From positions 2,438,280 through 2,463,883 of the forward strand of contig BFEA01000031.1 of NCBI GenBank assembly GCA_003427395.1: a stretch of DNA of 25,604 nucleotides, given 5' to 3'. How positions within the stretch are numbered: position 1 is the stretch's first letter; each line of letters opens with the position of its first letter. This document shows positions 1-8,076 of this stretch, one piece after another. The stretch comes from Chara braunii. Lineage: Eukaryota > Streptophyta > Charophyceae > Charales > Characeae. Both the position numbers and the translations under genes were made by a program. Under the pieces are notes generated by a model that was not told the origin of the DNA, ran no database searches, and saw nothing but the letters and a program-made list of their open reading frames with translations.

Positions 1-90
<90 letters not shown>
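1..90. repeat. (CT)n-(CA)n compound microsatellite
   Basis: About 23 CT units run directly into about 20 CA units. The repeat continues to the window edge, so its full length is unknown. Confidence 0.97.
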
Positions 91-92
<2 letters not shown>

Positions 93-465
93 CCTTTCCC
101 ACCTCCTGGCCCCAGACACACACAGTATGCACCTCTCTGACATTCCTCATCCTTAACAGTCCCCCTTCATCCCCCTGTGTGTGTGTATAACATCTTGAGA
201 CCCTCCTTGACACATTCCTCCCCTCCCTGCTGCTGTGTTTGTATGCAAAGCATTTTTGGAAATTGGTAACTTCTTACTTCCCTTTCCCCTCTCATAACTA
301 CATCATTTCCTAACTACTCTCTTCATGCTGACAAATAACTTTCTTCGGTGAGCAACCAAGATTTGATACTGTGTTTGACTTTAATCTGTCGTGGTCACAA
401 ACTACTTACATGGAGAAGGTCGTTTCGATGATTCTAAAGGGTGCTTGCAGTTAGTAGTTCCCTAC
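1..465 (-). other. SMG1 intron (3' part lies outside the window)
   Basis: This stretch lies downstream of the 466-825 exon on the coding strand and starts with the donor GTAGGG. Apart from a CT/CA microsatellite at 1-90 and pyrimidine-rich text to about 300, I see no exon, RNA gene or transposon in it. Confidence 0.6.
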
Positions 466-825
466 CTTGTATTGAGCTGTTGTCCCAAGACCAGAGCCAG
501 CGGCCTGTGCCAGGCTTATGACACAATCATACAGCTGCTCAGCATCAGCAACTAATTGATTCGCCACCATACCCAATTCTCTTTCTCCATGCCTCACAGT
601 CACCACCAGTTTCTCCTGCAGTGCAGCATGGGCATCAGAAGATCCAGGCAAAAGCCTTTCAATCGGCGTGATAGCACTAGAAGCCATTAGCCCGTCTCCG
701 GCCATTGATTTTGAAGTTGACGAAGCAGGTAGCACCGTGGAGAGAGCAGTTGGCAGCCTGTGGCGGTTACCTGTCCCCACAGTGCTGGTAAGCATTTGCT
801 CCAATGGCACGACAATGTGGCCCAC
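466..825 (-). CDS. SMG1: SMG1 exon (360 nt, 120 codons), last exon visible in the window
   Basis: The acceptor (TTTATGTGTGCAG) and donor (CAATACAAG/GTAGGG) are both phase 0. The product begins VGHIVVPLEQMLTSTVGTG, has a Ser/Ala/Thr-rich linker about residues 20-60, then a helical part with ALQEKLVVTVRHGERELGMV and AEQLYDCVISLAQAAG. In plant SMG1 a similar helical segment (...L.S.V..LYSML..LA...) stands upstream of the acidic tail and FATC domain. An internal consensus donor-like CAG/GTAACC lies 55 bases into the exon, but the frame stays open and conserved beyond it, so it is probably not the main site. The 5' end of this exon is duplicated just upstream at 901-955. The FATC-encoding exon must lie to the left of the window. 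Confidence 0.8.
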
Positions 826-1022
826 CTGCACACATAAAGTACATCCAGAGAATGCTGCTTCTATTCAGTTTTCCTCAAAACACCTCATATGAGTTACGAA
901 CTGTCCCCACAGCGCTGGGAAGTATTTGCTCCAACGGCACAACAATGTGGCCCAACTGCACACATATAGTATATCGATAGAACGCTGCTGCTATACAGTT
1001 TTCCTCAAAAGCACCTCATCAG
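771..1022. repeat. Tandem duplication (130-bp period) covering an exon acceptor
   Basis: Bases 771-893 and 901-1022 are diverged copies with a 130-bp offset. Each holds, on the minus strand, an acceptor TGTGTGCAG followed by about 55 exon-like bases ending GTGGGGACAG. The left copy is the true start of the 466-825 SMG1 exon. The right copy (901-955) codes LGHIVVPLEQILPSAVGT, then runs into V-R-N-S-Y-E-V-F and a TGA. It lacks the rest of the exon. Confidence 0.88.
901..955 (-). pseudogene. Truncated duplicate of the SMG1 exon 5' end (decoy exon)
   Basis: On the minus strand the copy keeps the acceptor GTGCAG and an open frame for 18 residues nearly identical to the real exon start. The base context after GGGGACAG is TTCGTAAC, not GTAACC, so the donor-like site of the intact copy is lost. 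If spliced in as a terminal read-through it would reach a TGA within about 10 codons. It precedes the real exon in transcript order. Confidence 0.7.
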
Positions 1023-1040
1023 TCAAGACCATAGATGCGG

Positions 1041-1108
1041 CGCATCACGTGCACGCACGTTGCGCACGTGTGCGCACGCACACACGTGCTCTCGCGCGTG
1101 ATGCGGTG
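1041..1108. other. Alternating purine-pyrimidine stretch with CACGTG palindromes
   Basis: The segment is almost strictly alternating purine-pyrimidine (CG and CA steps) and has three CACGTG palindromes at 1046, 1065 and 1083. The ends GCATCACG and CGTGATGC are inverted copies and could pair. It lies about 215 bases upstream, in transcript order, of the real SMG1 exon at 825. Confidence 0.6.
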
Positions 1109-1166
1109 CAATTATAATGGGATAAAACAAACATTACGAAGGGCAGACTGTGGTAACTTATCCAGC

Positions 1167-1552
1167 GGCCTAACTCAGTTGGTAAGGCTCGCAATTGGCA
1201 TTCAGGAGGTCGTGGGTTCAATCCCCATTGGCCTCATGTACCTTCCTGGTCATGCTTCGCGCCCGCCACCTAGAGATAAACCACTGTCTCCCCCGATCGG
1301 CATTGAGCAGGGGAGGGGACCTGAGGGGAGGCACAGGGATTGGTCCTGTTGGCATGGTCCCTGATGCTACCAGCTGTCCCCTGCCCGGTATCGCCCACCT
1401 GCAGGTCGGGAGCAGCCCGCGCATGTTCTCTTGTGAGCACGGTTCTGGCTCCTACGGGGTTCCCCGTATGACTATAATTAGGAGTAGTGGTAGGTAGGAA
1501 GTGTGAGGTGAAATTGAGAGAAGAATGTAGCTTACTTTAAAAAAAATAAAAA
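1167..1552 (+). mobile_element. tRNA-derived SINE, family A copy 1
   Basis: A tRNA-like head has an A box (GGCCTAACTCAGTTGGTAAG) and a B box (GGGTTCAATCC at 1214-1224), the internal RNA polymerase III promoter. A body of about 250 bp is followed by a 3' tail starting TAGGAGTAGTGGTAGG at 1480 and an A-rich end at 1537-1552. The tail is shared with the copy at 16911-17382. No clear target-site duplication was found. A functional tRNA is excluded because the acceptor stem does not close. Confidence 0.82.
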
Positions 1553-2186
1553 TGTGTGCCTCACTGCCTCCCTTTTAAAAATTGTTAAGTGCACAGAAAC
1601 AATATAATTTGGGGCCACATCGTACTCCTCGTTGGATCTAGCCTCTTTTCCAAAGGGTCCCCCGCAAAGGATTAGCAGGGAACCCATGCATTTGGAAAGA
1701 CGTTCGTCAAAATGCTGGAGGAACACGAGCAGGCCAGCAGTATATTCTGGATTCGGATTCAGGTCTGTGTTCCAAGCGGTGTGGGTTACGAACTTACTAC
1801 AAACACTGCAGTAGCTGTCTCGTTTTTTTTTTTGTTTTTCCTTTTCTTACGTGCAGTGGCCCTAAGGACCTTGCTCCACTCATCAGCACTTGTACAAAGG
1901 AAAACATATGGCTTGAATGCTTCCAGTTTCAAAAAGAAGATTCATTCTAGTTTTGCACATTTGGTGCGAAGTGGAGTGAAGCCCTGAAAATCACATGCTG
2001 AGTTAGCAAGTCACTAACCCATAACTGCTGAAACACGGACCTGAATTCCAAGCTACACCATATATAGCTGGCCTGCTCCCTCCTTGCTATGAGTCCAGCA
2101 ACTACCCTTTCCCTACCCACGGGACCCTTGTCAATTTTTGGCAGGGAACTTTTGAATACCCGGCGGGGTTGTCTGAATAATGCGTA

Positions 2187-2190
<4 letters not shown>
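1553..2190. other. Intron stretch with no recognised feature
   Basis: Unique-looking, moderately AT-rich DNA with poly-T near 1823-1850. No RNA gene, transposon protein or splice-bounded coding segment was recognised here. Confidence 0.5.

Positions 2191-2260
<70 letters not shown>
2191..2260. repeat. (CT)35 microsatellite
   Basis: An uninterrupted run of 35 CT dinucleotides. Confidence 0.98.
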
Positions 2261-2262
<2 letters not shown>

Positions 2263-2630
2263 AGCGTGTATACAGTACTATACACACATCACTCTTTTTT
2301 TTTCCTTTTTTTTGCGCATCTGCGATCAGCGCACCGCGCAGCGCTCACCGCACCTCACGTATGCGCCGCAAGTCAAGACCTGTATTTCCAAAAGGGGTTG
2401 GACTGTATAGGTTTGAACTTTGAACTTTGGAACTCATTTTTAGTATTTTTTTACCAAATGTTATCCTCTTGCTCTCTTGAATCTTGATCATATATAAAAA
2501 AAAGAAGAAGAAGAAGACTGAAGAAGTTACCCTCTGTATTTGTTGCAACTCAAGTTGACCAGTAGGACTGTTGCAATGAACATTCCAATATTTCACTCCA
2601 ACATAGAGCACATGACACTCAATGTATGAA

Positions 2631-2715
2631 GACCAGAGTTCGAACCCAGATGGGACTAGATGAACGAAAAGTTGAAAACTCAATAATTCTGGATTACCCA
2701 GGACCGGTTTATGAG
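2631..2715 (+). mobile_element. SINE family B, 5'-truncated or diverged copy
   Basis: The B box GAGTTCGAACCC and the body (GATGGGACTAGATGAAC, CTCAATAATTCTGGATTACC, AGGACCGGT) match the copy at 3974-4157. The A box half is not recognisable upstream and no long A-tail follows. Confidence 0.6.
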
Positions 2716-3129
2716 AATGAAGTACATTACAATAAACAAACTCATCAGCGGTACTGAGTCATACACTCGACAGAGCAATACACTCGATAGCAACAATGAG
2801 TCGTCACACTCGGTCCAGAAAACACAGATTGACACGAAGTTCGGTTCTTCCAACCTCATCAATTCACCAACCCGGTTCCCACCGAACACGACCACAACCC
2901 GCCTCGGTCCCTTTGGCTGACGCCGTAAAGACCGGGAACCGAAAGAGACCAACTTCTACGTCAATCGTTGCTTTAATACCTGTATTAGAGCCTAAGCTCC
3001 TACGTGGGCGACTGGTACAAAACAACGGAGTAGTTCGGTTACCGTCAAACGTGGGAACCCACTACACAGGCCAAAACAAAACCCTAACCAAGGGGTAAGT
3101 GCCAGGCCGGGCCAGGGCCTGGTCGTCCC

Positions 3130-3440
3130 AAAATTCACACGAGCCGAAACCCAATCAAAATCACACCTACCTACATGACCCGAGGCTCAAGGGGTCAAAA
3201 ATGCAACCATAACGAAAACACAAACACAGACTACACCAAATCAAACCTATCTGCAAACACGCACGTCTACCAACGCGGATGGGTCAAAAAATGGTACACA
3301 CTGGCGCTACTATCTCGGACCCCAAAAAAAAACACACAGACGACCCAAATCGAACCTATCTGAAAGCGCACAGGTCTAAACAATGCGGATAGGCCAATCA
3401 ATAGTACACAACGGCACTACTGTCCCTGTCACGATCTTCA
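3130..3440. repeat. Degenerate tandem repeat, about 109-bp period
   Basis: Two clear units share ACC(A)AAATC(A/G)AACCTATCTG, CGCACG/AGGTCTA, ATGCGGAT and GTACACA..GGC, offset by 109 bases (around 3235 and 3343). A weaker third unit lies near 3150-3230. The sequence is rich in A and C on this strand. No coding sense is apparent. Confidence 0.65.
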
Positions 3441-3446
3441 TTGCGC

Positions 3447-3656
3447 CTACCCCGAGACATACTCAATAGCCAGCTTCCACGGTTCATCCTTGCCGTGGGC
3501 AAACCTCTTCAACACCCGCATAAAGAAATCAGACGGGAAATCCTTCACCCGTAGCTCGCGCTTTAAGGAGATGACCCTGCGCGGGATTTCGTGTCTGATT
3601 GTCGTATTTTGATCAATAAGATGCAGATAGCTGGCTATCACTGCGCTCTTTTGCAA
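3447..3656 (-). other. Small unidentified ORF or relic
   Basis: A 69-codon open frame has normal-looking amino-acid composition, including IRHEIPRRVISLKRELRV and DFFMRVLKRFAHGKDEPWKL. It starts at a TTG with no ATG, and I recognise no family. It lies in an SMG1 intron among repeats, so a fragment of a transposon or captured gene is more likely than an independent gene. Confidence 0.25.
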
Positions 3657-3703
3657 TTTACTGCCCCATGAAAGATAGGATTGTCCATCTTTTGCAATTT
3701 ACT
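3647..3703. repeat. 16-bp direct repeat pair
   Basis: TCTTTTGCAATTTACT occurs exactly at 3647-3662 and 3688-3703, 41 bases apart. Confidence 0.9.
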
Positions 3704-3761
3704 TACCCGGGACCGGTCCGAGTTTGATATAGAGCAGATGAAATAGGCTACCAGCCAGGCC

Positions 3762-3895
3762 GCCCGGGTCACCCTATTTTCCCGGGCGGCCCGGCCGCGC
3801 AAGGACCAGGGAAGGTCCCAGCCAAAAAAAAAAAAAAAAAAAATCCGAAAAAAAAAAAAAATGGTCCAAACTCCAAATTAAACAAAAAAAAAAAA
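3762..3895. repeat. GC-rich island followed by poly(A) runs
   Basis: A palindrome-rich CCCGGG/GGCCCGGCC block is followed by A-runs at about 3824-3842, 3849-3861 and 3884-3895. The layout looks like decayed retroposons ending in A-tails, but no polymerase III boxes are seen. Confidence 0.45.
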
Positions 3896-3973
3896 TGATT
3901 ACTTCCTACCAATGATGACAAACAGAGGTGTTGTTCCAAAAATACGAGGAGCCATGGGCCCGTGGCCACCAAC

Positions 3974-4157
3974 GGGCCTAGCTCAGTTGGTACACCTGTG
4001 AACTGCTGAATGACAGACCAGAGGACCAGAGTTCAAATGCAGATGGAACTGGATGAACCAAACTCGATAATTCTGAATTACCTCAGGCCGGTCAGTTCGA
4101 TCGACGATTGCATCTCACGACCATCGCCCTTTGAAAAAAAAAAAAAAAAAAAAAAAA
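3974..4157 (+). mobile_element. tRNA-derived SINE, family B, full-length-looking copy
   Basis: The A box is GGGCCTAGCTCAGTTGGTAC and the B box region is GAGTTCAAATG (4029-4039). A short body (GATGGAACTGGATGAAC, CTCGATAATTCTGAATTACC, CAGGCCGGT) leads to a run of about 24 A. The body matches 2631-2708, so this is a repeated family distinct from family A. Length about 185 bp is typical of a simple SINE. Confidence 0.75.
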
Positions 4158-4393
4158 CTGAGTGTCTGGACTCCGGATGCACTGAGCAGCCACTTGTACG
4201 TGAAAAAACAAAAAACAAATCTCGGATATGTCCACATGTGTGTCAGGCTGCACCGAGCAGCCTACGACAAACGGCACTCAAAACCGTGCGGTATAGGGCC
4301 AGAACACGCTGGCTATAACTGTGAACAGACTCCCTTCTTCAGCTGGCTGAAATAACGCTGCTCCTCCTCGCTCCACAAAATTCACTCATCAAA

Positions 4394-4890
4394 TTGTTTA
4401 CCAACAAACGATTGGCTGATCGATCACTAACACTTGGAACAGCAGGGCCGTGCCCTCCCTTGGTGCTGGGCTTCCAAGCAAGGAAGAGAGCAGAGACAAT
4501 AGAACACATCTTTCTGCGATGCCCGACAGCAGTCCTTACCTGGAGATGGTGGGATAGGGTGTGGCAGCAAATAGTTCCGGATCATCGGTGGCTGTGGGAG
4601 TGGCGAGCCATTCTCACGGGCCATTGCCCGCCTCTCCAAGGGGACATTTTTGCCTGGAACATGTTCCACCTGGGCCGAAGAACGCTCCTGTGGGTTCTAT
4701 GGTGGCAACGCTGGCTCTAGTCTTAGACCAAGTTCGAGTCGAGGGAGAGGAGAGGATCGAACAATTTAAACAGCACATTCAACTGGAACTTACGTACAGA
4801 TGGAAGTCAGTCAAGCTCGCTCTTGATACTCTTCACAGGCCAAAGAACATCGCGGAGAGGCTAGTGCAGTTCTCTAGGGAGTGGCTGTGA
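4394..4890 (+). pseudogene. LINE (non-LTR retrotransposon) ORF2 C-terminal relic
   Basis: The translated text has the cysteine/histidine segment typical of the region after the reverse transcriptase in plant LINEs: ETIEHIFLRCPTAVLTW, then a Trp-rich part (WRWWDRVW, LWVLWWQRW). A stop at 4718-4720 interrupts it. The following coding text (LDQVRVEGEERIEQFKQHIQ, then RWKSVKLALDTLHRP) is in another frame up to TGA at 4888, so at least one frameshift is present. The first Cys pair of the usual zinc knuckle is incomplete. The endonuclease and polymerase parts are missing, as expected for a 5'-truncated LINE copy. Confidence 0.75.
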
Positions 4891-5700
4891 GAGGATCGAG
4901 AGGGGTGGGTAGCAGAGGTGTGCTGGTCAGGGGATTGGAATGGAAGTGAGGATGGGGAGAAGGACAGGGAAGGGAGGCAGTGCCACGGGATTATCGATTG
5001 AGGTTTAAAGATTGGCTGACCATTGACTCCAGTGTCCCCTTGAGACCAAAAAAGGATTTCCCAGATCCGTCCCTTCCCCACCCACAGTCCCTGGAAATAC
5101 GACTGTTGTGACAAACCTTCGTCGTCGGCGAAAAGGCAGAGAATGGACCCAAAATCTGGTGATAGCAGCACCACTCCCTCAAGCTTGTAGATTTGTGAAT
5201 TTCCATTTTCGTCTTTAGGAAGGGGCAACAAGCATGGGCTATGCCCACAGGATAAGGTAGACGGTGAGAGAAATGGGCAAGGAGATGCAGGGCTCCACTG
5301 GTGCCCCCCAGTGGCCCCATGGTGCCTCCAGGCCAGGATAACAGGGTTAGCCTTCTTGACCAGAGTTTTTCACAAGAAAGAAGGCTAGAAAGGGTGGGTG
5401 GATACAGACGGAGAGCCCTTCCACAACCTGCTCAGTCAATCCTCTGGAATCCAGAGTAATCAATGCTGGCAGGCGTTTTCCACAAATTTCCAGTCTCGTT
5501 TTTTTCAGATGCTTTCGAATGTTTCTGTATTATTTCTGCATAAGGGACGCTCGACCCGTTTTCCAGCAGGTGATGCTCCCCACCAATAGATGGAGCCTCT
5601 CCCCAGGTGCTAGTGGTGGCTGCTCTTATCAGTACCGCTAGCACTGAAGGGGGTGTTTAAAAACAAAAAAAAAACAAAAACAAAACAAAAAAAAATAAAA
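4891..5700 (+). mobile_element. Probable LINE 3' UTR and A-rich tail
   Basis: About 770 bases of non-coding DNA follow the LINE ORF relic and end in an A-rich tract (5659-5700) of A-runs broken by single C or T. Its assignment to the LINE is positional only. No other gene is seen. Confidence 0.4.
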
Positions 5701-5843
5701 TCCTACCCCTAGCGCGTCACTTTTCTAGTGCCAAATTGCCCAGGCCTACAAGGTCTTACCCGGCTCTACCCTAGAAAGTTCTACGTTTCTAGGTCCTATA
5801 GGGTCCTGTGTCCAAGAGCAGCTCACCGTACTACCACTTGGAC

Positions 5844-5891
5844 GTCCCAGGTTCGAGTCCTTTTTTTTTTTTTTGGTCCCAGGTTCGAATC
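5844..5891. repeat. Twin tRNA B-box-like repeats around a T14 run
   Basis: GTCCCAGGTTCGAGTC (5844-5859) and GTCCCAGGTTCGAATC (5876-5891) flank a run of 14 T. GGTTCGANTC is a polymerase III B box and T-runs end polymerase III transcripts, so the left copy could be a tRNA-derived SINE terminus. The A box upstream is not convincing. Confidence 0.5.
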
Positions 5892-5930
5892 TGACTGGCA
5901 GCAAACTATAAAAACATTAAAAAAAAGAAT

Positions 5931-6068
5931 AACTGATAATGTCGTTCGGGACATCCTTTAGAATTGGAATGATACAGAGAAGATTAGCATGGCCCCTGCG
6001 CAAGGATGACACGCACAAATCCAGAAATGGCCCAAATTAAAAAAAAAGAAAAAAAGAAAACTGATAAT
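5931..6068. repeat. 10-bp target-site duplication flanking the U6 retrocopy
   Basis: AACTGATAAT is present exactly at 5931-5940 and 6059-6068, directly before the U6 5' end and directly after its A-rich tail. This is the expected product of LINE-type target-primed reverse transcription. Confidence 0.9.
5941..6038 (+). pseudogene. U6: U6 snRNA retropseudogene
   Basis: Bases 5941-6038 match spliceosomal U6 snRNA along its whole length: a shortened 5' stem-loop (GTCGTTCGGGACATCC), GATACAGAGAAGATTAGCAT with the ACAGAGA box and AGC triad, GGCCCCTGCGCAAGGATGAC for the internal stem-loop, and ACACGCACAAATC toward the 3' end. An A-rich tail (6039-6058) replaces the T-run needed for polymerase III termination. 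The 10-bp sequence AACTGATAAT flanks it at 5931-5940 and 6059-6068. A TATAAAA lies at 5907-5913, a distance that would suit a plant U6 promoter, but tail and target duplication mark a retroposed copy. Confidence 0.93.
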
Positions 6069-6401
6069 ACTTCCTGCTCACTTGGGTCAGGTCTTGGGTT
6101 CAAATCCCGACCATGCCCAACAAAAATTATTATAACATAATAAAGGTTTGAAAGTTGAAACAACAAACAAAGCAGTTCAATCCTTGAAAACCGATTGCCC
6201 AGCCAGGCAACTAATCACACGAGCTTTTAAGCACACGCTGGATCAGCAACGGAGGGTGTGGGTGTGAAGATGGAGACAATCATCGACTTCACACAGGTCT
6301 ACAGTGTTCAGGAGATCGATGTTAACAGCTGATAACTCTCCAGAAGCCAAAGAACAAAAAGAAGAAAGAAAGAGAAATACAAATTAGAGGTTCCCCTTCA
6401 C

Positions 6402-6503
6402 CTTATGAAGGCTCCCTTCCAGTCGGGAGTGCAGCTCCATAGCCTCTCTGGCAAAAGTATTGATTTCAGCCACATCGTCCCCACCCTCAGTTATAAGCAA
6501 AAC
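6402..6503 (-). CDS. SMG1: SMG1 exon (102 nt, 34 codons)
   Basis: The acceptor is TTTCTCTGTGCAG and the donor is CATAAG/GTGAAG, both phase 0. The product reads VLLITEGGDDVAEINTFARE followed by AMELHSRLEGSLHK. This continues the SMLEE end of the preceding exon and matches the plant SMG1 order ITEG...V..L..EA...H..L...L.K. The next exon starts VGHIVVPLEQML, which fits the following LLPLE.VL block of plant SMG1. The exon sits between an intron holding a Ty3/gypsy relic and an intron holding LINE, SINE and U6 retrocopies. Confidence 0.82.
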
Positions 6504-6713
6504 CTGCACAGAGAAACCGGGTGACTTAGAGAAAAAAACAGTAGAATTTCCATAACCCTCTGTTTTCTGCAGTACTGGTTCACAAAACAAAGCAGGCAGA
6601 TCTTCACACGCCGTGCTTATAATCAACACCACTTTTTCACGTAGATTTCACAGAATTTTCACCCATTCATACACCCACTCTCTGAACACACATGCACTCC
6701 CCCCCCTCCTCTC

Positions 6714-6842
6714 CCCACATGCACACACCCACACCCACACCCACACATGCACACCCACACACACCCACATACCCACACACCCACACCCACATCCACCCAC
6801 CCACACACACACACACACACACATCCCTATCGACAAACACAA
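6714..6842. repeat. (CA)n / CCCACA-rich microsatellite
   Basis: Imperfect CACACC and CA repeats, on the left flank of the Ty3/gypsy relic. Long ORFs on both strands here (Pro-Thr-His or Val-Cys-Gly rich) are repeat artefacts. Confidence 0.9.
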
Positions 6843-6925
6843 ACAGTCCATGTTCCGCAGGGATACTTCCATCTTCCATTCTTAATCTCTTTCCATGTTT
6901 CCTAACTCATGCATGAAGGATAGCT

Positions 6926-7529
6926 ATTAGACCTGAGGACCAGCAACAAAATGCCTTTCAGACCAGGTACAGTCTCTACGAGTTTGTGGTGATGCCCTTT
7001 GGCCTATGCAAAGCTCCTGGGACGTTCCAACACGCAATGAACCGGATCTTTCATGACAACTTAGACAAGTTTATCGTCGTGCACCTCGACGATATCCTTA
7101 TCTTTAGTAGGACTGTAGAGGAGCACGCTGAGCACGTGAAAACAGTGCTAGGGCTCCTAAGACAGCAACAGTATGGTAAACTTGGCGAAATGCGAATTTG
7201 GCCGCACCAAGATCTTGTATCTGGGTCATGAGATTTCGGAAGATGGATTGAGGCCGGATGATGCCAAAGTGGCCAGCATACACGACTGGCCCAGACCTCA
7301 GTCTGGGTCTGAGGTGAGGTCATTCTTGGGGATGACAAGCTACTACTGCCCGTTTGTTAAGAATTATAGTACCGTAGCCGCCCCTCTAACTGACCTCACG
7401 CGCTTTGACACCCCATGGGAGTGGACCGAAGAGTGTGAGGCAGCCTTCAAGAGATTGAAGTATGCCCTCAAACGTCCGGATCCTGAACAGCCCTTTGTTG
7501 TGACCACAGACGCAGCCAATACGGCATAG
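6926..7529 (+). pseudogene. Element 1 reverse transcriptase, C-terminal part
   Basis: The frame opens with IRPEDQQQNAFQTRYSLYEF, VVMPFGLCKAPGTFQ and the active-site box VHLDDILIF, in which His replaces the usual Tyr of YLDD. A frameshift near 7175 moves the text to another frame: LAKCEFGRTKILYLGHEISE, DWPRPQ, VRSFLGMTSYY. A second shift near 7515 breaks the start of RNase H at PFVVTTDAA, ending in TAG at 7527. Confidence 0.85.
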
Positions 7530-8076
7530 GTGCAGTCCTTGCGCAGAAGGAGGGGGAAACGTTGAGGCCGATCGAGTACATGAGCAAAAAAATGCCATCT
7601 CAGAAGTTAGCTAAGTCCACGTATGAGCCTGAGCTTTATGCTCTCTACAGCGTGCTGTCCATTGGAGGCACTACCTCCTAGGCAGATTCTTTAATGTGAG
7701 ATCTGATCATGAGATGCTGCGCTGGATTAAGACACAGCCTGTGCTCTCCGACGCACTTGAGAGGTGGATTGAAGTCACAGATATGTATGACTTCAAGCTC
7801 GACCCTCTGAAGGGAGAGTGTAACAAAGTGGCTGATGCACTATCGCGTAGGGCAGACTATCTGGGAGCGCTGGGGACTGAGTTTGGGATTTCTGATAGTG
7901 TAACTCGATCTATGGTGGAAGCCTATGAAGAAGACACAATCATGTCTGAGATCATCCGCAAACTGGAAGCTAAAGACAAAGCTACTGCTGATGAGTTTGG
8001 GGTGATTGAAGGCTTGTTGTTCCTTGAGAAGGCAGGGAATAAACGCTTGTGTTCCGAACACGGAGTCTTTGCGTAG
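7516..8076 (+). pseudogene. Element 1 RNase H and linker
   Basis: In the shifted frame the text continues QYGIGAVLAQKEGE, IEYMSKKMPSQ and TYEPELYAL, where the usual Arg before the catalytic Glu helix is Pro. Near 7648 the frame changes again and gives HWRHYLLGRFFNV, SDHEMLRW and ADALSRRADY. The first Asp (TTDA) and the later SDH and ADALSR acids are present. The last open segment ends at TAG 8074-8076. Confidence 0.8.

Larger units (their letters stand above)
826..6401 (-). other. SMG1 intron, 5.6 kb, filled with retroposed sequences
   Basis: This intron is bounded by the donor GTGAAG at 6401 and the acceptor CAG at 826-828. It holds two SINE families, a CT microsatellite, a 109-bp tandem repeat, a LINE 3' end, a U6 retrocopy and poly(A/T) runs. 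I found no further SMG1 coding segment in it, and the flanking exons join in phase without one. Confidence 0.75.

Noticed and set aside
1-465. SMG1 FATC exon
   Set aside because: No text resembling the conserved C-terminal FATC motif with its final Trp residues was found in any minus-strand frame.
1167-1240. Functional tRNA gene
   Set aside because: A and B boxes are present but the acceptor and anticodon stems do not pair; the segment is followed by a SINE body and A-tail. The same holds at 3974 and 16911.
3080-3092. Telomere-like CCCTAA
   Set aside because: A single unit, no array.
5941-6038. Functional U6 snRNA gene
   Set aside because: The terminator T-run is replaced by an A-rich tail and exact target-site duplications flank the copy. 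The 5' stem is also altered.
6613-6916. His/Thr/Pro ORFs and Cys/Val/Gly ORFs over the CA repeat
   Set aside because: Microsatellite translation artefacts.
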